Shown here piece after piece: positions 8,235 through 17,082 of a stretch of DNA of 64,000 bases. The notes beneath the pieces are model-generated. The model saw only the letters and a list, made by a program, of their open reading frames with translations, did no database searches and was not told the DNA's origin. Every line of letters begins with the position of its first letter. Position 1 is the stretch's first letter. The stretch comes from Limnovirga soli (GTDB lineage Bacteria > Bacteroidota > Bacteroidia > Chitinophagales > Chitinophagaceae): NCBI RefSeq assembly GCF_013106755.1, contig NZ_WHPF01000007.1, positions 186,001 to 250,000 on the forward strand, in the 5' to 3' direction. A program made the position numbers and the translations under genes.

Positions 8235-8387
8235 AACGTTTTCGGTAACTCGTTTATAGGTTTAAATATGCTTAGGTGCACAGTTACTTATTGTTCCTTT
8301 TATTTTGAAAGAAAGATATCCAATTATAGTATGTGATACAAAGTTGCATTTTGCATTTGCGTACCTGCAAACATTTGCAATTTGTAG

Positions 8388-8957
8388 TTATACGGAATTA
8401 CCAGCTTGACGCAATAATGAATATGCTTTTTCGGGTGCAGGAATAGCATTGATGATATCAAACACTTTCTCATTTTTACCAATTTTCTTTTCAATTTGGC
8501 CGATAAAAATTTTTAAGCTGCCGGTATTGAATTTTTTGTCGAAAAAAGTTTGTGTTAACTCAAGTGTTTGTATGGCACTTAATTGAATACAATTGACAGT
8601 TGAATCTACTCCGGATGTATATATAATTATACTTAGGTTGGTTATAACAATTTGAGTTTTTTTGGTTTTTATTATATGATTAATGAATGTAAACACAGAA
8701 ACAATTAATCCACAGCACAATAAGAATATGGCATGATTCAATTCGATAACCGGGCTAACAAATTTGCCCATTAAAACTATTACCAATAATGCTGTAGCCG
8801 AAATTAAAAGATTGTTGAAGGTACTTTTTAATTCATTTAGCATTGCGGCATTAAGGTTGGGTTTGGATGCAAATAGTATCTGCTCATTTTTGAAAAAAGT
8901 TACACCATAAGCCTTTTCAATACTGTCTTTTGTAAAAGTGAAATTGCTGGTATTCAT
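8388..8957 (-). CDS. Membrane protein of unknown function
   Basis: 189 residues, not recognised. Two hydrophobic helices in the middle (about 50-72, LLISATALLVIVLMGKFV, and 78-98, HAIFLLCCGLIVSVFTFI) separate a cytoplasmic-type N-terminal third from a C-terminal domain of about 90 residues rich in beta strands (QIVITNLSIIIYTSGVDST, SLKIFIGQIEKKIG). This layout resembles small PH-like membrane proteins (bYUZ/YdbS type), but no decisive motif was found. It is a single gene in accessory zone A with inverted repeats on both sides (8342-8385 and 8992-9042). Confidence 0.6.
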   Translation of the reverse strand: MNTSNFTFTKDSIEKAYGVTFFKNEQILFASKPNLNAAMLNELKSTFNNLLISATALLVIVLMGKFVSPVIELNHAIFLLCCGLIVSVFTFINHIIKTKKTQIVITNLSIIIYTSGVDSTVNCIQLSAIQTLELTQTFFDKKFNTGSLKIFIGQIEKKIGKNEKVFDIINAIPAPEKAYSLLRQAGNSV

Positions 8958-9269
8958 TAGGGGTTTATTTAATAATTGCTACAGTTGAAATGGCATTTGC
9001 AAAGGCGGGGAATTTATATACAGTCCGCAGGTTGCAAATGCCCATTTGTAATTTTTTAGTTGAATTCAGAAATAAAGTTAAGAATTGAATGTTGAGTTAG
9101 CCACTTAGCCATTTACTATAATTTGCTACCCGTGTTTAATACCCTCTAATGCCCCATTGTTTGAAATCAATTTTAAGTTGGTTTTTAATCCACCTGTTTG
9201 AGGGCGGGCATATTTAAATGAAAATTTTTTGTCCACCCCCACTTACCCAAAACCGGTTGCCAGCAGCAG
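8958..9269. other. 312 bp gap with attC-like inverted repeats
   Basis: It holds a perfect 11 bp inverted repeat (GGCATTTGCAA at 8992-9002, TTGCAAATGCC at 9032-9042) and, at its far end, the right arm GTTGCCAGCA (9256-9265, plus-strand reading) of the unit containing the next lipoprotein gene. Nothing else was recognised. Confidence 0.5.
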
Positions 9270-9836
9270 TCATTTTTTTCTTTTGAACTTCAAATTGTAA
9301 GTGTCAAATGACGAACCTGAAAGTGGTATTGGCATTATTATAAAAAAAGCGATACCTCCACGATTGGTGTCTAAATATAAATCACCATTTTTTGAAAGCG
9401 CAAGACGGTTTGTTTGTTGTTCATAAACATTGATGAGAAATCTGAATTTCAACTGGCTTGAATGAAAATTGAAATAGTTGTCAATGAGTTGACCTTGTAC
9501 TATTTTTTCCTGCACTATTCTATTGTTTACGAAAAATTTTGTTTTAATATGTTGATCATCTATAGCTTCTAAATTTACATAAACATTTTTTGTTGGTTGC
9601 TTTTTCGAATTCAATAAGTCGGCATATATAAAAGCGTAGTCTAAAGTGCAAAAATTTGAGTCTGCCGATATAATTTCATAATCGCCATTGAAACCCGACA
9701 AACCGAATTTTTCAATTCCTTGTATTGAGTCAGCATTTCCAAATGACTCAAGAGGCAAAGGCTTAAACAATGTGCAGGAACATAAAAATATCATGCCAAT
9801 TGAAAAAAAGATGTAACAGATAACTAACTTTTGCAT
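9270..9836 (-). CDS. Lipoprotein of unknown function
   Basis: 188 residues, not recognised beyond a clear lipoprotein signal (MQKLVICYIFFSIGMIFLCSC, lipobox Cys21). The mature part is beta-rich with no cysteines in a metal or redox pattern. It occupies its own cassette-like unit. The outer arms read in gene orientation are GTTACCAGCA (9860-9851, upstream) and TGCTGGCAAC (9265-9256, 4 bp past the stop), which are complementary at 9 of 10 positions. The next bases also pair (CGAAAAC against GGTTTTG). This is the best cassette-end pair in zone A. Confidence 0.65.
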   Translation of the reverse strand: MQKLVICYIFFSIGMIFLCSCTLFKPLPLESFGNADSIQGIEKFGLSGFNGDYEIISADSNFCTLDYAFIYADLLNSKKQPTKNVYVNLEAIDDQHIKTKFFVNNRIVQEKIVQGQLIDNYFNFHSSQLKFRFLINVYEQQTNRLALSKNGDLYLDTNRGGIAFFIIMPIPLSGSSFDTYNLKFKRKK

Positions 9837-9997
9837 GAGTGTTGGTTAATTGCTGGTAACAGTTTTCGGTTATCCGAGGTGGCAGGTTTTGGAGATCGTT
9901 TGCCGAAAAGTCTTTCTGATTAAAGATATAAATATACTGGTTAGCAAAAAATGGCATGTAAAATATGCACAGCTTACTAGTTGAAAAACAACTTGAA

Positions 9998-10072
9998 GAG
10001 CCGTATGAATCGAGCCGTTAACGTACGGTTCTGTGAGGAGCAGGGGGCGAAATCCCTATTGCTTAATCGACT
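9998..10072 (+). ncRNA. Group II intron 3' end: domain V and VI remnant
   Basis: Positions 9998-10031 are exactly 34 nt and form domain V: GAGCCGTA pairs with TACGGTTC around the TG/CG bulge region, and the AGC triad is in place. CTGTGAGGAGCAGGG...TCCCTATTGCTTAATCGAC follows as a domain VI-like stem with an unpaired A near the end. No reverse transcriptase/maturase frame is nearby, so only the 3' end remains. It lies on the plus strand, opposite to the cassette genes, beside the 3' end of the gene at 10083-10781. Confidence 0.75.
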
Positions 10073-10082
10073 GGCAGCTGTT

Positions 10083-10781
10083 TTATTCCTTATACATCAT
10101 TATATACATTCTTTCTTGCTGGGATTCAGATAATAGTTGCGTTTTCCCATTTGACACCTGAGGTAGCAATAAGATCAGATAATTGAACTTTTGATTGGTC
10201 TTCGCATTTTTTAGATTACTCTCGTTAGACAAGTCAACTGAAGCTTTTAAATTTACAAGCTCAATTTTTTTAAAAGAACTTTGATTATTCATCCAGTATA
10301 ATATAACTGGTTCAGAAACTTTTAAACTATTTACATCTTCTGTTTCAGATGTTAATTCAATTTCAAATTTTGAATTTGGTGTTACGTTGTTGGGCTCATG
10401 CCTTGTGATTGTTTTCCCATCTAATTTTACAATATACTTTGTCCCCTTGATAAAAATTATTTTGTGAGCAAGAATAGTAGCCTCCTTCTTTCTATTATAT
10501 TTAGCTATATCGAAGCTGAACTCATGATAATTAAAAACGTGCTGGATAATTTTGTCATTTTTTATCTTTGTGTCACTTATGTTGTCATAAAGATTGTCTT
10601 CTTCTGTTATATTGGTTTTAAGAATAAATTGATAAGTCTTGTTCATCTCCAATTGTGCATCCTTAGGAAACTCAATATCAAACGAGTCTTTGTTGAATTT
10701 TGTTATTTTAATTTCAATTTGTGCAATGGTTGTTTGCGATAAACAAATCATTAAAAGTGCAAAAAAAAATGTCTGTTTCAT
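10083..10781 (-). CDS. Secreted protein of unknown function
   Basis: 232 residues from the ATG at 10781. MKQTFFFALLMICLSQTTIAQ is a typical cleavable signal peptide, and the open frame continuing upstream to 10988 is only attC-like repeat DNA. The mature protein is beta-rich and lysine/asparagine-rich (PKDAQLEMNKTYQFILKTN; FEIELTSETEDVNSLKVSEPVILYW) and could be a periplasmic or surface beta-sandwich; no family recognised. AT-rich like its neighbours. Its upstream boundary is the attC-like site at 10804-11005, and a group II intron end lies 11 bp past its stop on the other strand. Confidence 0.6.
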   Translation of the reverse strand: MKQTFFFALLMICLSQTTIAQIEIKITKFNKDSFDIEFPKDAQLEMNKTYQFILKTNITEEDNLYDNISDTKIKNDKIIQHVFNYHEFSFDIAKYNRKKEATILAHKIIFIKGTKYIVKLDGKTITRHEPNNVTPNSKFEIELTSETEDVNSLKVSEPVILYWMNNQSSFKKIELVNLKASVDLSNESNLKNAKTNQKFNYLILLLPQVSNGKTQLLSESQQERMYIMMYKE

Positions 10782-10803
10782 AGTGATGGTGCCATTTAAA
10801 ATT

Positions 10804-11005
10804 TCGTACAACTGGCAGGGATTGCTGCTGTGCTGGTATTTTAAAATGTCCAGCCCGGAACTGAAGCCCAATTGAAAAACTGAAGTTGAAGTTAACAACA
10901 AAAAGCTGAACATTGAACGTCGAGCCCGGACTACTGCTGATAGCGAACAAAAAGATGAGGATTTATTCGTCATCCAGCATAGCAGCAATCCTAATGTTGG
11001 TAGCC
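10804..11005 (-). repeat. attC-like site, zone A
   Basis: Read on the minus strand, the left arm is GGCTACCAAC (11005-10996) followed by ATTAGGATTGCTGCTATGC. The right arm is CCAGCACAGCAGCAATCCC followed by TGCCAGTTG, ending near 10804. The two arms are complementary over about 25 bp with few mismatches and enclose about 150 bp that includes a GTTCCGGGC-type motif shared with the zone B sites. This AAC...GTT architecture is what attC sites show. Confidence 0.6.
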
Positions 11006-11024
11006 GTTTTTCTGTCTGTCAAAA

Positions 11025-11768
11025 TTACTCTATGAAATACCAAGGTATTCCAAGCAACCCTTCTTTGTAGTCAATTGAAACTGTTTCTCCAATTTCTGTG
11101 TCTGAATATTGACTACTCGCAACTGAAATATTTTCTGCATCGTGATGACTACCCCAAGCTTCAACTTTCAAGTAATATGTTGTGTGTCTCCTACCACGAC
11201 TAATTGATTTGTCAATAACTTTTGCTTGATAAACTTTTGGCTGAGAATTGTCGTAAACACAATTTACACCATAAGTTGCAGCATAACTATAGATAGTGAT
11301 GTTACCAACAACTGTCAGGTAGATAAGCCATCTGTTTTTGTTTGTTTTGTCAACAAGTTTATGTGTCGCACCAAGTAGTAAGAGTATAATAATAAATCCA
11401 ACAGTTCCAACCTTTATGATGCTGAAAAAACTTTCAAATTCATAGTCAATTAATACCCTGATTAAAATTACAAGTCCAGGAAATTCTAAAAAGTCAGCAA
11501 GGTCATATTTTTCTTCTCCAGATTGAGTACTTATCGAAACTAAAGATGCCAAGCTTGGTCGGGAAAGTCCATTTAGAATTAGTCCTAAAATGGGTAAAAG
11601 CAAAACTATTGTAAAAGCAACCTTATACGGATGAGGGTAAAACCAAAACCAAACACAAAGTCCAATCGAAAGCCATTCAAGCCAATCAAGTTTATGAAGA
11701 GTTATGTTTGAAAAAGGAATTTTCTTAACCGTATTCTTAGTCGCTTTTTTCAGTTTTCTTTTTCTCAT
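11025..11768 (-). CDS. Multi-pass membrane protein of unknown function
   Basis: 247 residues. A basic N-terminus (MRKRKLKKATKNTVKK) is followed by about four hydrophobic segments (around 33-45 WLSIGLCVWFWF, 50-66, 112-135 VGTVGFIIILLLLGA and 145-160). The C-terminal soluble domain contains VYQAKVIDKSISRGRRHTTYYLKV and GETVSIDYKEGLLGIPWY. The tail is reminiscent of DUF3592-type domains that follow membrane helices, but I cannot assign it. Zone A cassette-like unit: the attC-like right arm GGCTACCAAC begins 20 bp past the stop, and the upstream boundary GTTAGCGGCC sits in the ~200 bp inverted repeat copy at 11797-11996. Confidence 0.6.
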   Translation of the reverse strand: MRKRKLKKATKNTVKKIPFSNITLHKLDWLEWLSIGLCVWFWFYPHPYKVAFTIVLLLPILGLILNGLSRPSLASLVSISTQSGEEKYDLADFLEFPGLVILIRVLIDYEFESFFSIIKVGTVGFIIILLLLGATHKLVDKTNKNRWLIYLTVVGNITIYSYAATYGVNCVYDNSQPKVYQAKVIDKSISRGRRHTTYYLKVEAWGSHHDAENISVASSQYSDTEIGETVSIDYKEGLLGIPWYFIE

Positions 11769-11796
11769 TTTTTGAAGTAGAGGGTCTTGTCAAAAT

Positions 11797-11996
11797 GGCC
11801 GCTAACGCAAGGATTTATGCTATTAGACGTTATACTGTATAATGAAAAGCTATTGATAATCAACAAACTAGTAATATACATTTTGTATTGTTTATAGCAT
11901 CCATCTAATGAATAAGAATTGTACTATGTACTTTTTTGTTATTATTTGGTACGGCTTCGCACCCTCAGTCACAGGGATGAGGGTGCGAATTATTGA
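11797..11996 (-). repeat. ~200 bp inverted repeat, copy A
   Basis: It matches 36842-37045 in the opposite orientation with only scattered differences. The shared track includes AACGCAAGGATTTATGC, the ATACTGTATAATGAAAAGC block and the GTACGGCTTCGCAC block. It contains an 11 bp perfect hairpin, TTCGCACCCTC (11956-11966) with GAGGGTGCGAA (11979-11989). The remainder of the 453 bp gap up to 12221 holds AT-rich sequence without recognised features, plus one dispersed repeat. Confidence 0.85.
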
Positions 11997-12123
11997 TTTG
12001 TAAATTAGTATTTTGTTCTAATTAAGTTGCTTTTTTTTTAGGAGTTACTACATTTTTTTAAGAGCATTATTTCCAAATCATTGTATAGCAGCAACCACCA
12101 TTATTTGGGGCGCCAATGCATGG

Positions 12124-12200
12124 CCTTTAGCCCAGCCGCCCAAAGTATCCAACCGTACAAGTGTGCGACGCAAGTAAAGCCGCTAATGGGTTATATAGCC
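12124..12200 (-). repeat. Dispersed intergenic repeat copy
   Basis: Reverse core ACAAGTGTGCGACGCAAG (12158-12175) with AGTAAAGC next to it and a CCAGGCC-type arm near 12197. Its inner flank (CCGCCCAAAGTATCCAACC read on plus) is the complement of the flank of the copy at 36.66 kb, so the repeat unit extends about 25 bp beyond the core. Confidence 0.85.
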
Positions 12201-12221
12201 AGGCCAATAATAGCTATTGTT

Positions 12222-13589
12222 TTAAATGGTATTGTATTGCGGGTGTACCCATGGCCCGCGGTAGGCCCTTTGCAACAGGGCAGTGGCTTCGGCATCGCCT
12301 GTTACTTCGCGCAGCAGGGGGTTATATTGTAATGGCCTTTTTAGCTGCATGGCAATATTGGCCAATATACAACTGGCGGTAGATATATGGCCCTGCTCAA
12401 TATCGGCAACAGGCCGGGTGCCATGGTCTATGGCTTGTAAAAAATTAATCATGTGCAAACGGGTAGCGGCAGCGGCATGTAATTCTATGTCTTTCTCAGT
12501 AAGATCGGCGGGGTATTTTTCTTTTTCATACACCACATCCATATGTATTTTTTTGGTGCCTTCTACGGGTATAAAATCGTACTGCATGGTACTGCCGCAA
12601 AGGGTGCCTTTTTCTCCATAAATTTTAAAGCTCCATGGATATTCTGGGTCGGCTGCTGTGCCCCAGGTGCGGTGCTGCCAAATACAATTCAGGTGATCGT
12701 ATTCAAACAGGGCGCTTTGTGTATCGGCAATATTACTTTTACCACTATTGTTTTGGTAAATGCCACCGGTTGAGCTGATACGACTGGGCCAGCCCAAATC
12801 TAATAACCAGCGTACGGCATCAAACATATGTATACACATGTCGCCCATAATACCATTGCCATATTCCATAAAACTACGCCACCAGCCGCGGTGGGGCAGT
12901 CCGTCAAAAGGGCGCAGGGGAGCGGGGCCTGTCCACATATCATAATCAAAAAAATCGGGTACCGGCTGAAGGGGTGGGTTTTCGTTATTACGCATATGAT
13001 AATAACAACACATTTCCACATGCGATACTTTGCCCAGTAAACCGGCATCAACAATATGTTTTTTGGCATCTATCAGGTGTGGGGTGCTGCGGCGTTGGGT
13101 ACCTACCTGCACCACTTTATTATACTTGCGTGCTGCGGCCAGCATGGCTTCGCCCTCCAGCACATCTACGCTTATGGGTTTTTGTACATATACATGCGCA
13201 CCAGCCTGTATGGCCGCAATGGTTTGCAGGGCATGCCAATGGTCAGGTGTGCCAATTAACACAATATCGGGTTTGGCTTCGGCCAGCATGTTACGGTAAT
13301 CCTTGTATAAAGCGGGTGGCTTTTGTGCGGGTTGGCGCTGTTGTACCAGGGCGGCGGCTGACTGTAACTGATGCTGGTCTGCATCGCACAATGCCACTAC
13401 CTGCACGGGGGCTACCTGCATTAGCCTGAACAAATCGCTTTTGCCATACCAGCCGGTACCAATTAAAGCCACCCGCCTTACCGGGCCTGCAGTATACCTG
13501 TGCATACCATTGGCACGCAATGCAGTAAATGCCAATGCGGCGGCACTGATTTGTAAAAATTGACGGCGGTTGCGGGGATGCTGAGACAT
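12222..13589 (-). CDS. Gfo/Idh/MocA-family oxidoreductase with Tat signal
   Basis: 455 residues. The N-terminus MSQHPRNRRQFLQISAAALAF carries a twin-arginine motif followed by a hydrophobic stretch, so the folded cofactor-containing enzyme is probably exported by Tat. The Rossmann motif is ALIGTGWYGKSD (about 41-52). YVQKPISVD corresponds to the conserved (E)KP catalytic-lysine segment with Q in place of E. MGDMCIHMFDAVRWLLDLGWP and PEYPWSFKIYGEKGTL are typical of the C-terminal alpha/beta domain in the secreted Bacteroidota members. These NAD(P)-dependent enzymes act on sugars or polyols; the substrate is unknown. It stands alone, with repeats on both sides. Confidence 0.88.
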   Translation of the reverse strand: MSQHPRNRRQFLQISAAALAFTALRANGMHRYTAGPVRRVALIGTGWYGKSDLFRLMQVAPVQVVALCDADQHQLQSAAALVQQRQPAQKPPALYKDYRNMLAEAKPDIVLIGTPDHWHALQTIAAIQAGAHVYVQKPISVDVLEGEAMLAAARKYNKVVQVGTQRRSTPHLIDAKKHIVDAGLLGKVSHVEMCCYYHMRNNENPPLQPVPDFFDYDMWTGPAPLRPFDGLPHRGWWRSFMEYGNGIMGDMCIHMFDAVRWLLDLGWPSRISSTGGIYQNNSGKSNIADTQSALFEYDHLNCIWQHRTWGTAADPEYPWSFKIYGEKGTLCGSTMQYDFIPVEGTKKIHMDVVYEKEKYPADLTEKDIELHAAAATRLHMINFLQAIDHGTRPVADIEQGHISTASCILANIAMQLKRPLQYNPLLREVTGDAEATALLQRAYRGPWVHPQYNTI

Positions 13590-13698
13590 GGCAATAATTA
13601 GTTTTGGTGATGCAAAGAATGCAATGTGCTTTCTAAAGATAAAGCAGTTTATGGTAAAGCCGGTACTATGCAGGTGTGCAACAATAGAATTTTTTATG

Positions 13699-13751
13699 AG
13701 CCCGGCAGAAGTATTTTATGGCATCGCCGCTTGCGTCGCACTCTTGTACTG
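13699..13751 (+). repeat. Dispersed intergenic repeat copy
   Basis: AGCCCGGC arm at 13699-13706, spacer, then CGCCGCTTGCGTCGCACTC and TTGTAC. It lies in the 269 bp gap between two minus-strand genes (13590-13858), which holds nothing else I recognise. Confidence 0.85.
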
Positions 13752-13858
13752 TAGTAACAGCAGGGAGCAGGAAAAGGCGGGTGGGGGGATGTGCGGGTAT
13801 ACGGGTGTGAAGATGTGCGAGTAGGGCATTATGGAAGACAATCGTTTTCTAGAGTGCT

Positions 13859-14638
13859 TTAGTACCTATTTCTATCGAACAAAGTTTTAATCAAGCTCTT
13901 GCCATCAAAGATTTCCAATTTAAAAATAAAAAACTGGTTTGCAAGCTTACTATTTTCGTCAACAGAGAAAGTCTCCCATATTTTTGAGCCATCAATCTCT
14001 TTAATTTTTTTTATTATGTTATTTGCACTATCTGCAACGCACAAACTATATTGAAATCGATAGTGGGGAGGGTTAATTATATAAATAAAAAACTGCGTTT
14101 CAATTTCATCATTAATTGGATCGGACTGTATAATATTACTGCTTATAAAAAACAAATTACTATTCCAACTGTCAATACTTTTGGTTTCAATAGTTTTATA
14201 GTCTAAGTCAAACAATCGAAAGTTATCAAAAGAATAGAACCGGAATTTTGAAATTTCACCTTGTTCATAATCTACCACTGGACCTAAACAAACATCATGA
14301 AAAAAAAACTTTTTTTGAAGTAAATTATTTGCAGTGTCATAAAAATAGGAATACCCATTTATTTCTCCATCTGCATAGATATCTTCTGTCATCACATTGC
14401 CATTAGAGTAATAAGTTAATTCTTTCCCGTTTAGAGTGTCATTTTTGTATGTCGCTTCCCTGATAATAGTGTTTGTTGAAGTGTCATAAAACTTAATAAC
14501 CCCGTTATAAATAGTGTCCTTATCAATTTTAATTATACCCTCAACAAATTCTCCATCCACCATGATTCTTTTAGTCTGAGGTTGACAAGAAACTATGCAA
14601 CAAATAATGAAACCGAATAAATATTTGAGGTAAGTCAT
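13859..14638 (-). CDS. YwqK/MORN-type repeat lipoprotein
   Basis: 259 residues. A lipoprotein signal ends in CCIVSCQPQ (Cys19 region). Residues about 28-115 contain MORN_2/YwqK-like repeats: EFVEGIIKIDKDTIYNGVIKFY, LNGKELTYYSNGNVMTEDIY, INGYSYFYDTANNLLQKKFF. Such proteins are annotated as 'toxin-antitoxin system YwqK family antitoxin', but here the repeat is only a structural element on an exported lipoprotein. The C-terminal half is unrecognised. AT-rich compared with the paaZ gene downstream, so possibly acquired. No partner gene adjacent. Confidence 0.65.
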   Translation of the reverse strand: MTYLKYLFGFIICCIVSCQPQTKRIMVDGEFVEGIIKIDKDTIYNGVIKFYDTSTNTIIREATYKNDTLNGKELTYYSNGNVMTEDIYADGEINGYSYFYDTANNLLQKKFFFHDVCLGPVVDYEQGEISKFRFYSFDNFRLFDLDYKTIETKSIDSWNSNLFFISSNIIQSDPINDEIETQFFIYIINPPHYRFQYSLCVADSANNIIKKIKEIDGSKIWETFSVDENSKLANQFFIFKLEIFDGKSLIKTLFDRNRY

Positions 14639-14767
14639 CCGCCTGAAATTTTTTGAGGGTCTTGTAATAAAGCTGTTATCTCAAAAATAGCTGAACTAAA
14701 TAGCCTCGCCAAAAAAATCCAACTAATGATAATCCGTACTTTTCTCTTATGTTTTTTAAATAAAACT

Positions 14768-14805
14768 ATACAGCCCGGTTAAGTATTTGCTTAACCGGGC
14801 TGTAT
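14768..14805 (-). terminator. Rho-independent terminator of paaZ
   Basis: A perfect 16 bp stem (ATACAGCCCGGTTAAG / CTTAACCGGGCTGTAT) with loop TATTTG. In minus-strand direction it is followed by AGTTTTATTTAAAAAAC. It lies 40 bp past the paaZ stop. Confidence 0.8.
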
Positions 14806-14844
14806 GTATTGGCACTTGTATTTATGGGCGTTGTTTTTCTTGAA

Positions 14845-16896
14845 CTACACACTTGGTTTTTTTGCTACCATGGTAAGAATGGTGCCAATGCCTATATGTT
14901 CATTGTTGGCATCTAAAATTTCTACATACCATTTTACAATGCCTTTGGCAATATCGTTTTCGTCTTTGGTTTCCTGGGCAATTTTTTCTTTGCAGGTAAA
15001 CCGTACATGTATGGTAGTGCCGGCATAAACGGGTTTGGTAAAACGCATTTCGTCAATGCCATAATTTAGTAATACCGGGCATTTGGCGCTGTTTTCAACA
15101 AATAAACCAGCGGCAGCACTCATAATTAAATATCCATGCGCTACGGGGTGTTCAAATAAAGTCCCCTCAAGCGATGTATGATCCGTATGCGCATAAAAAT
15201 GATCCCAGCTTAAGTTGGCAAAAGCTTTTATATCCGCATCGGTAATGGTTCTGTTACCGGTAATCAGCTGGTCGCCTACCAGTATTTCTTCAAAATATTT
15301 TCTAAAAGGATGAATGTTGTCTAACCGCCCTTTGGCGCCTTGTTGGTATACATTGGTTACTGCCGTAAGGGTGGTGGGCGAACCCTGCACCGCAACCCGC
15401 TGCATATAATGTTTTACCCCACGCACCCCACCCATTTCTTCGCCACCACCTGCACGGCCCGGGCCTCCATGCACCAATAGCGGCAATGGCGAGCCATGAC
15501 CAGTACTTTCTTTGGCGCAATCGCTGTTTAAAATAAGTATGCGGCCATGATAACATCCTGCACCCAGCACATATTGTTTGGCAATGGCATCACTTGCCGT
15601 TACAATAGAAGTACATAAGGAGCCTTTTCCCATGCGGCTTAAGTGTATTGCTTCATCCATATCCGTATAGGGCATCAGGGTGGCCACGGGGCCAAATGCT
15701 TCTACCTCATGTACAGCTGTGGAATCCAAAGGCTGCTGATTTAATAATAATAGCGGACTCATAAAAGCACCTTTCTCCGCATCAGCATCAATTACAGAAA
15801 CGCTATCCAGTGAACCATAAATCAGTTGCGAAGAGGCCAACAGTTTTTGTACCTGTTCCCTTACCTCATTGCGTTGTGCCTGTCCGGCCAGTGCACCCAT
15901 TTTTACCTGACCATTTAAAGGGTTGCCAATGGTGGTTTGGGCCAATGCGGCAGATAAGGCCTGCTGCACTTCATCAACCCTATCCGCAGGCACAAATATG
16001 CGGCGGATAGCTGTGCATTTTTGCCCGGCTTTTGTAGTAATTTCTTTGCGCACTTCCTTTATAAAAATCTCCCATTCGGGCATTGCCGGGTTAATGTCAT
16101 TACCCAAAACAATGCAGTTTAGCGAATCGGCTTCCATGGTAAATGGCACATTCTCTTTAAGTATATTGGGGTTGCTTTTAAGTAGTAAACCCGTTGACGC
16201 CGAACCAGTAAACGTAACCGTATCCTGCGAACTAAGCAGATCCAGCATATTGCCGGTACTGCCGCACAATAGTTGTAGCGCCCCTTTTGGCAAAATGCCC
16301 GAAGCATCAATTTCCCTAACCACGGCTTCCGTTAAAAAGGAAGTAATACTTGCTGGTTTAACAATCCCAGGCACACCTGCCAGCAGGTTAACCGCAATTT
16401 TTTCCAACATACCCCATACGGGGAAATTAAAGGCATTAATATGCACCGCCACCCCTTCTTTGGGCACCAATATATGCTGCCCAATAAAAGTGCCGTTCTT
16501 ACTAAGCTGATGGCTTTCGCCATCCAAACAAAAACTTTCATCGGGAAATTTGCGGCGTAACGATGCATTAGCAAACAGATTACCTATGCCGCCTTCAATA
16601 TCAACCCAGCTATCTGCTTTGGTAGCTCCTGTAGCATAACTAAGGGCATAAAATTTATCCAGGTGTTTTTGTAAATGCAAAGCCAGTGCACGCAGCATTA
16701 GCCCTCTTTGCTGAAATGTCATTTTACGTAGGGCCGGTGAACCGGTTGTTCGGGCATAGTGCAGAATGGCATTAAAGTCAAGCCCTTTTGTAGTGGCTAT
16801 GGCAATAGGGTTTCCATTAACGGCATTTAATAAAAGCTGACCATCTCCATCACCTTCTATTCTTGTCCCCAAAATATAGTTGCCCAGTTTTTGCAT
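14845..16896 (-). CDS. paaZ: Bifunctional oxepin-CoA hydrolase / semialdehyde dehydrogenase (PaaZ)
   Basis: 683 residues, two domains. Residues about 1-520 are an aldehyde dehydrogenase with catalytic Cys294 in AGQKCTAIRRIF and the PaaZ-type FTMEADSLNCI segment. Residues about 535-680 are a MaoC-like hydratase (VGDQLITGNRTITDADIKAFANLSWDHFYAH). In phenylacetate degradation this enzyme opens the oxepin-CoA ring and oxidises the resulting semialdehyde. Length and architecture match full-length PaaZ. No paaABCDE, paaG or paaK genes are in the window, so the pathway partners are elsewhere or the gene works alone. Monocistronic, with its own terminator. It is divergent from the fabH-like gene. Confidence 0.93.
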   Translation of the reverse strand: MQKLGNYILGTRIEGDGDGQLLLNAVNGNPIAIATTKGLDFNAILHYARTTGSPALRKMTFQQRGLMLRALALHLQKHLDKFYALSYATGATKADSWVDIEGGIGNLFANASLRRKFPDESFCLDGESHQLSKNGTFIGQHILVPKEGVAVHINAFNFPVWGMLEKIAVNLLAGVPGIVKPASITSFLTEAVVREIDASGILPKGALQLLCGSTGNMLDLLSSQDTVTFTGSASTGLLLKSNPNILKENVPFTMEADSLNCIVLGNDINPAMPEWEIFIKEVRKEITTKAGQKCTAIRRIFVPADRVDEVQQALSAALAQTTIGNPLNGQVKMGALAGQAQRNEVREQVQKLLASSQLIYGSLDSVSVIDADAEKGAFMSPLLLLNQQPLDSTAVHEVEAFGPVATLMPYTDMDEAIHLSRMGKGSLCTSIVTASDAIAKQYVLGAGCYHGRILILNSDCAKESTGHGSPLPLLVHGGPGRAGGGEEMGGVRGVKHYMQRVAVQGSPTTLTAVTNVYQQGAKGRLDNIHPFRKYFEEILVGDQLITGNRTITDADIKAFANLSWDHFYAHTDHTSLEGTLFEHPVAHGYLIMSAAAGLFVENSAKCPVLLNYGIDEMRFTKPVYAGTTIHVRFTCKEKIAQETKDENDIAKGIVKWYVEILDANNEHIGIGTILTMVAKKPSV

Positions 16897-17082
16897 AATG
16901 TTTTTTTAGTATTTCAAAGCTAACAAATGATAGCAAGAGAATCTGTATAGGAAATAAAATTTCTATATAACTAACAAAATCTTTTGTAGATAAATTCCGT
17001 TTATGAAGTGATTCTATGGATATACCTTTTTCAGGCTGTATCTTTACACCAATAGCCAATTACCTAAAACTATTGAAAAGCA

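Noticed and set aside
10782-10988. N-terminal extension of the secreted protein at 10083-10781
   Set aside because: It is translation of the attC-like site and of spacer DNA; MKQTFFFALLMICLSQ is a convincing signal peptide start.
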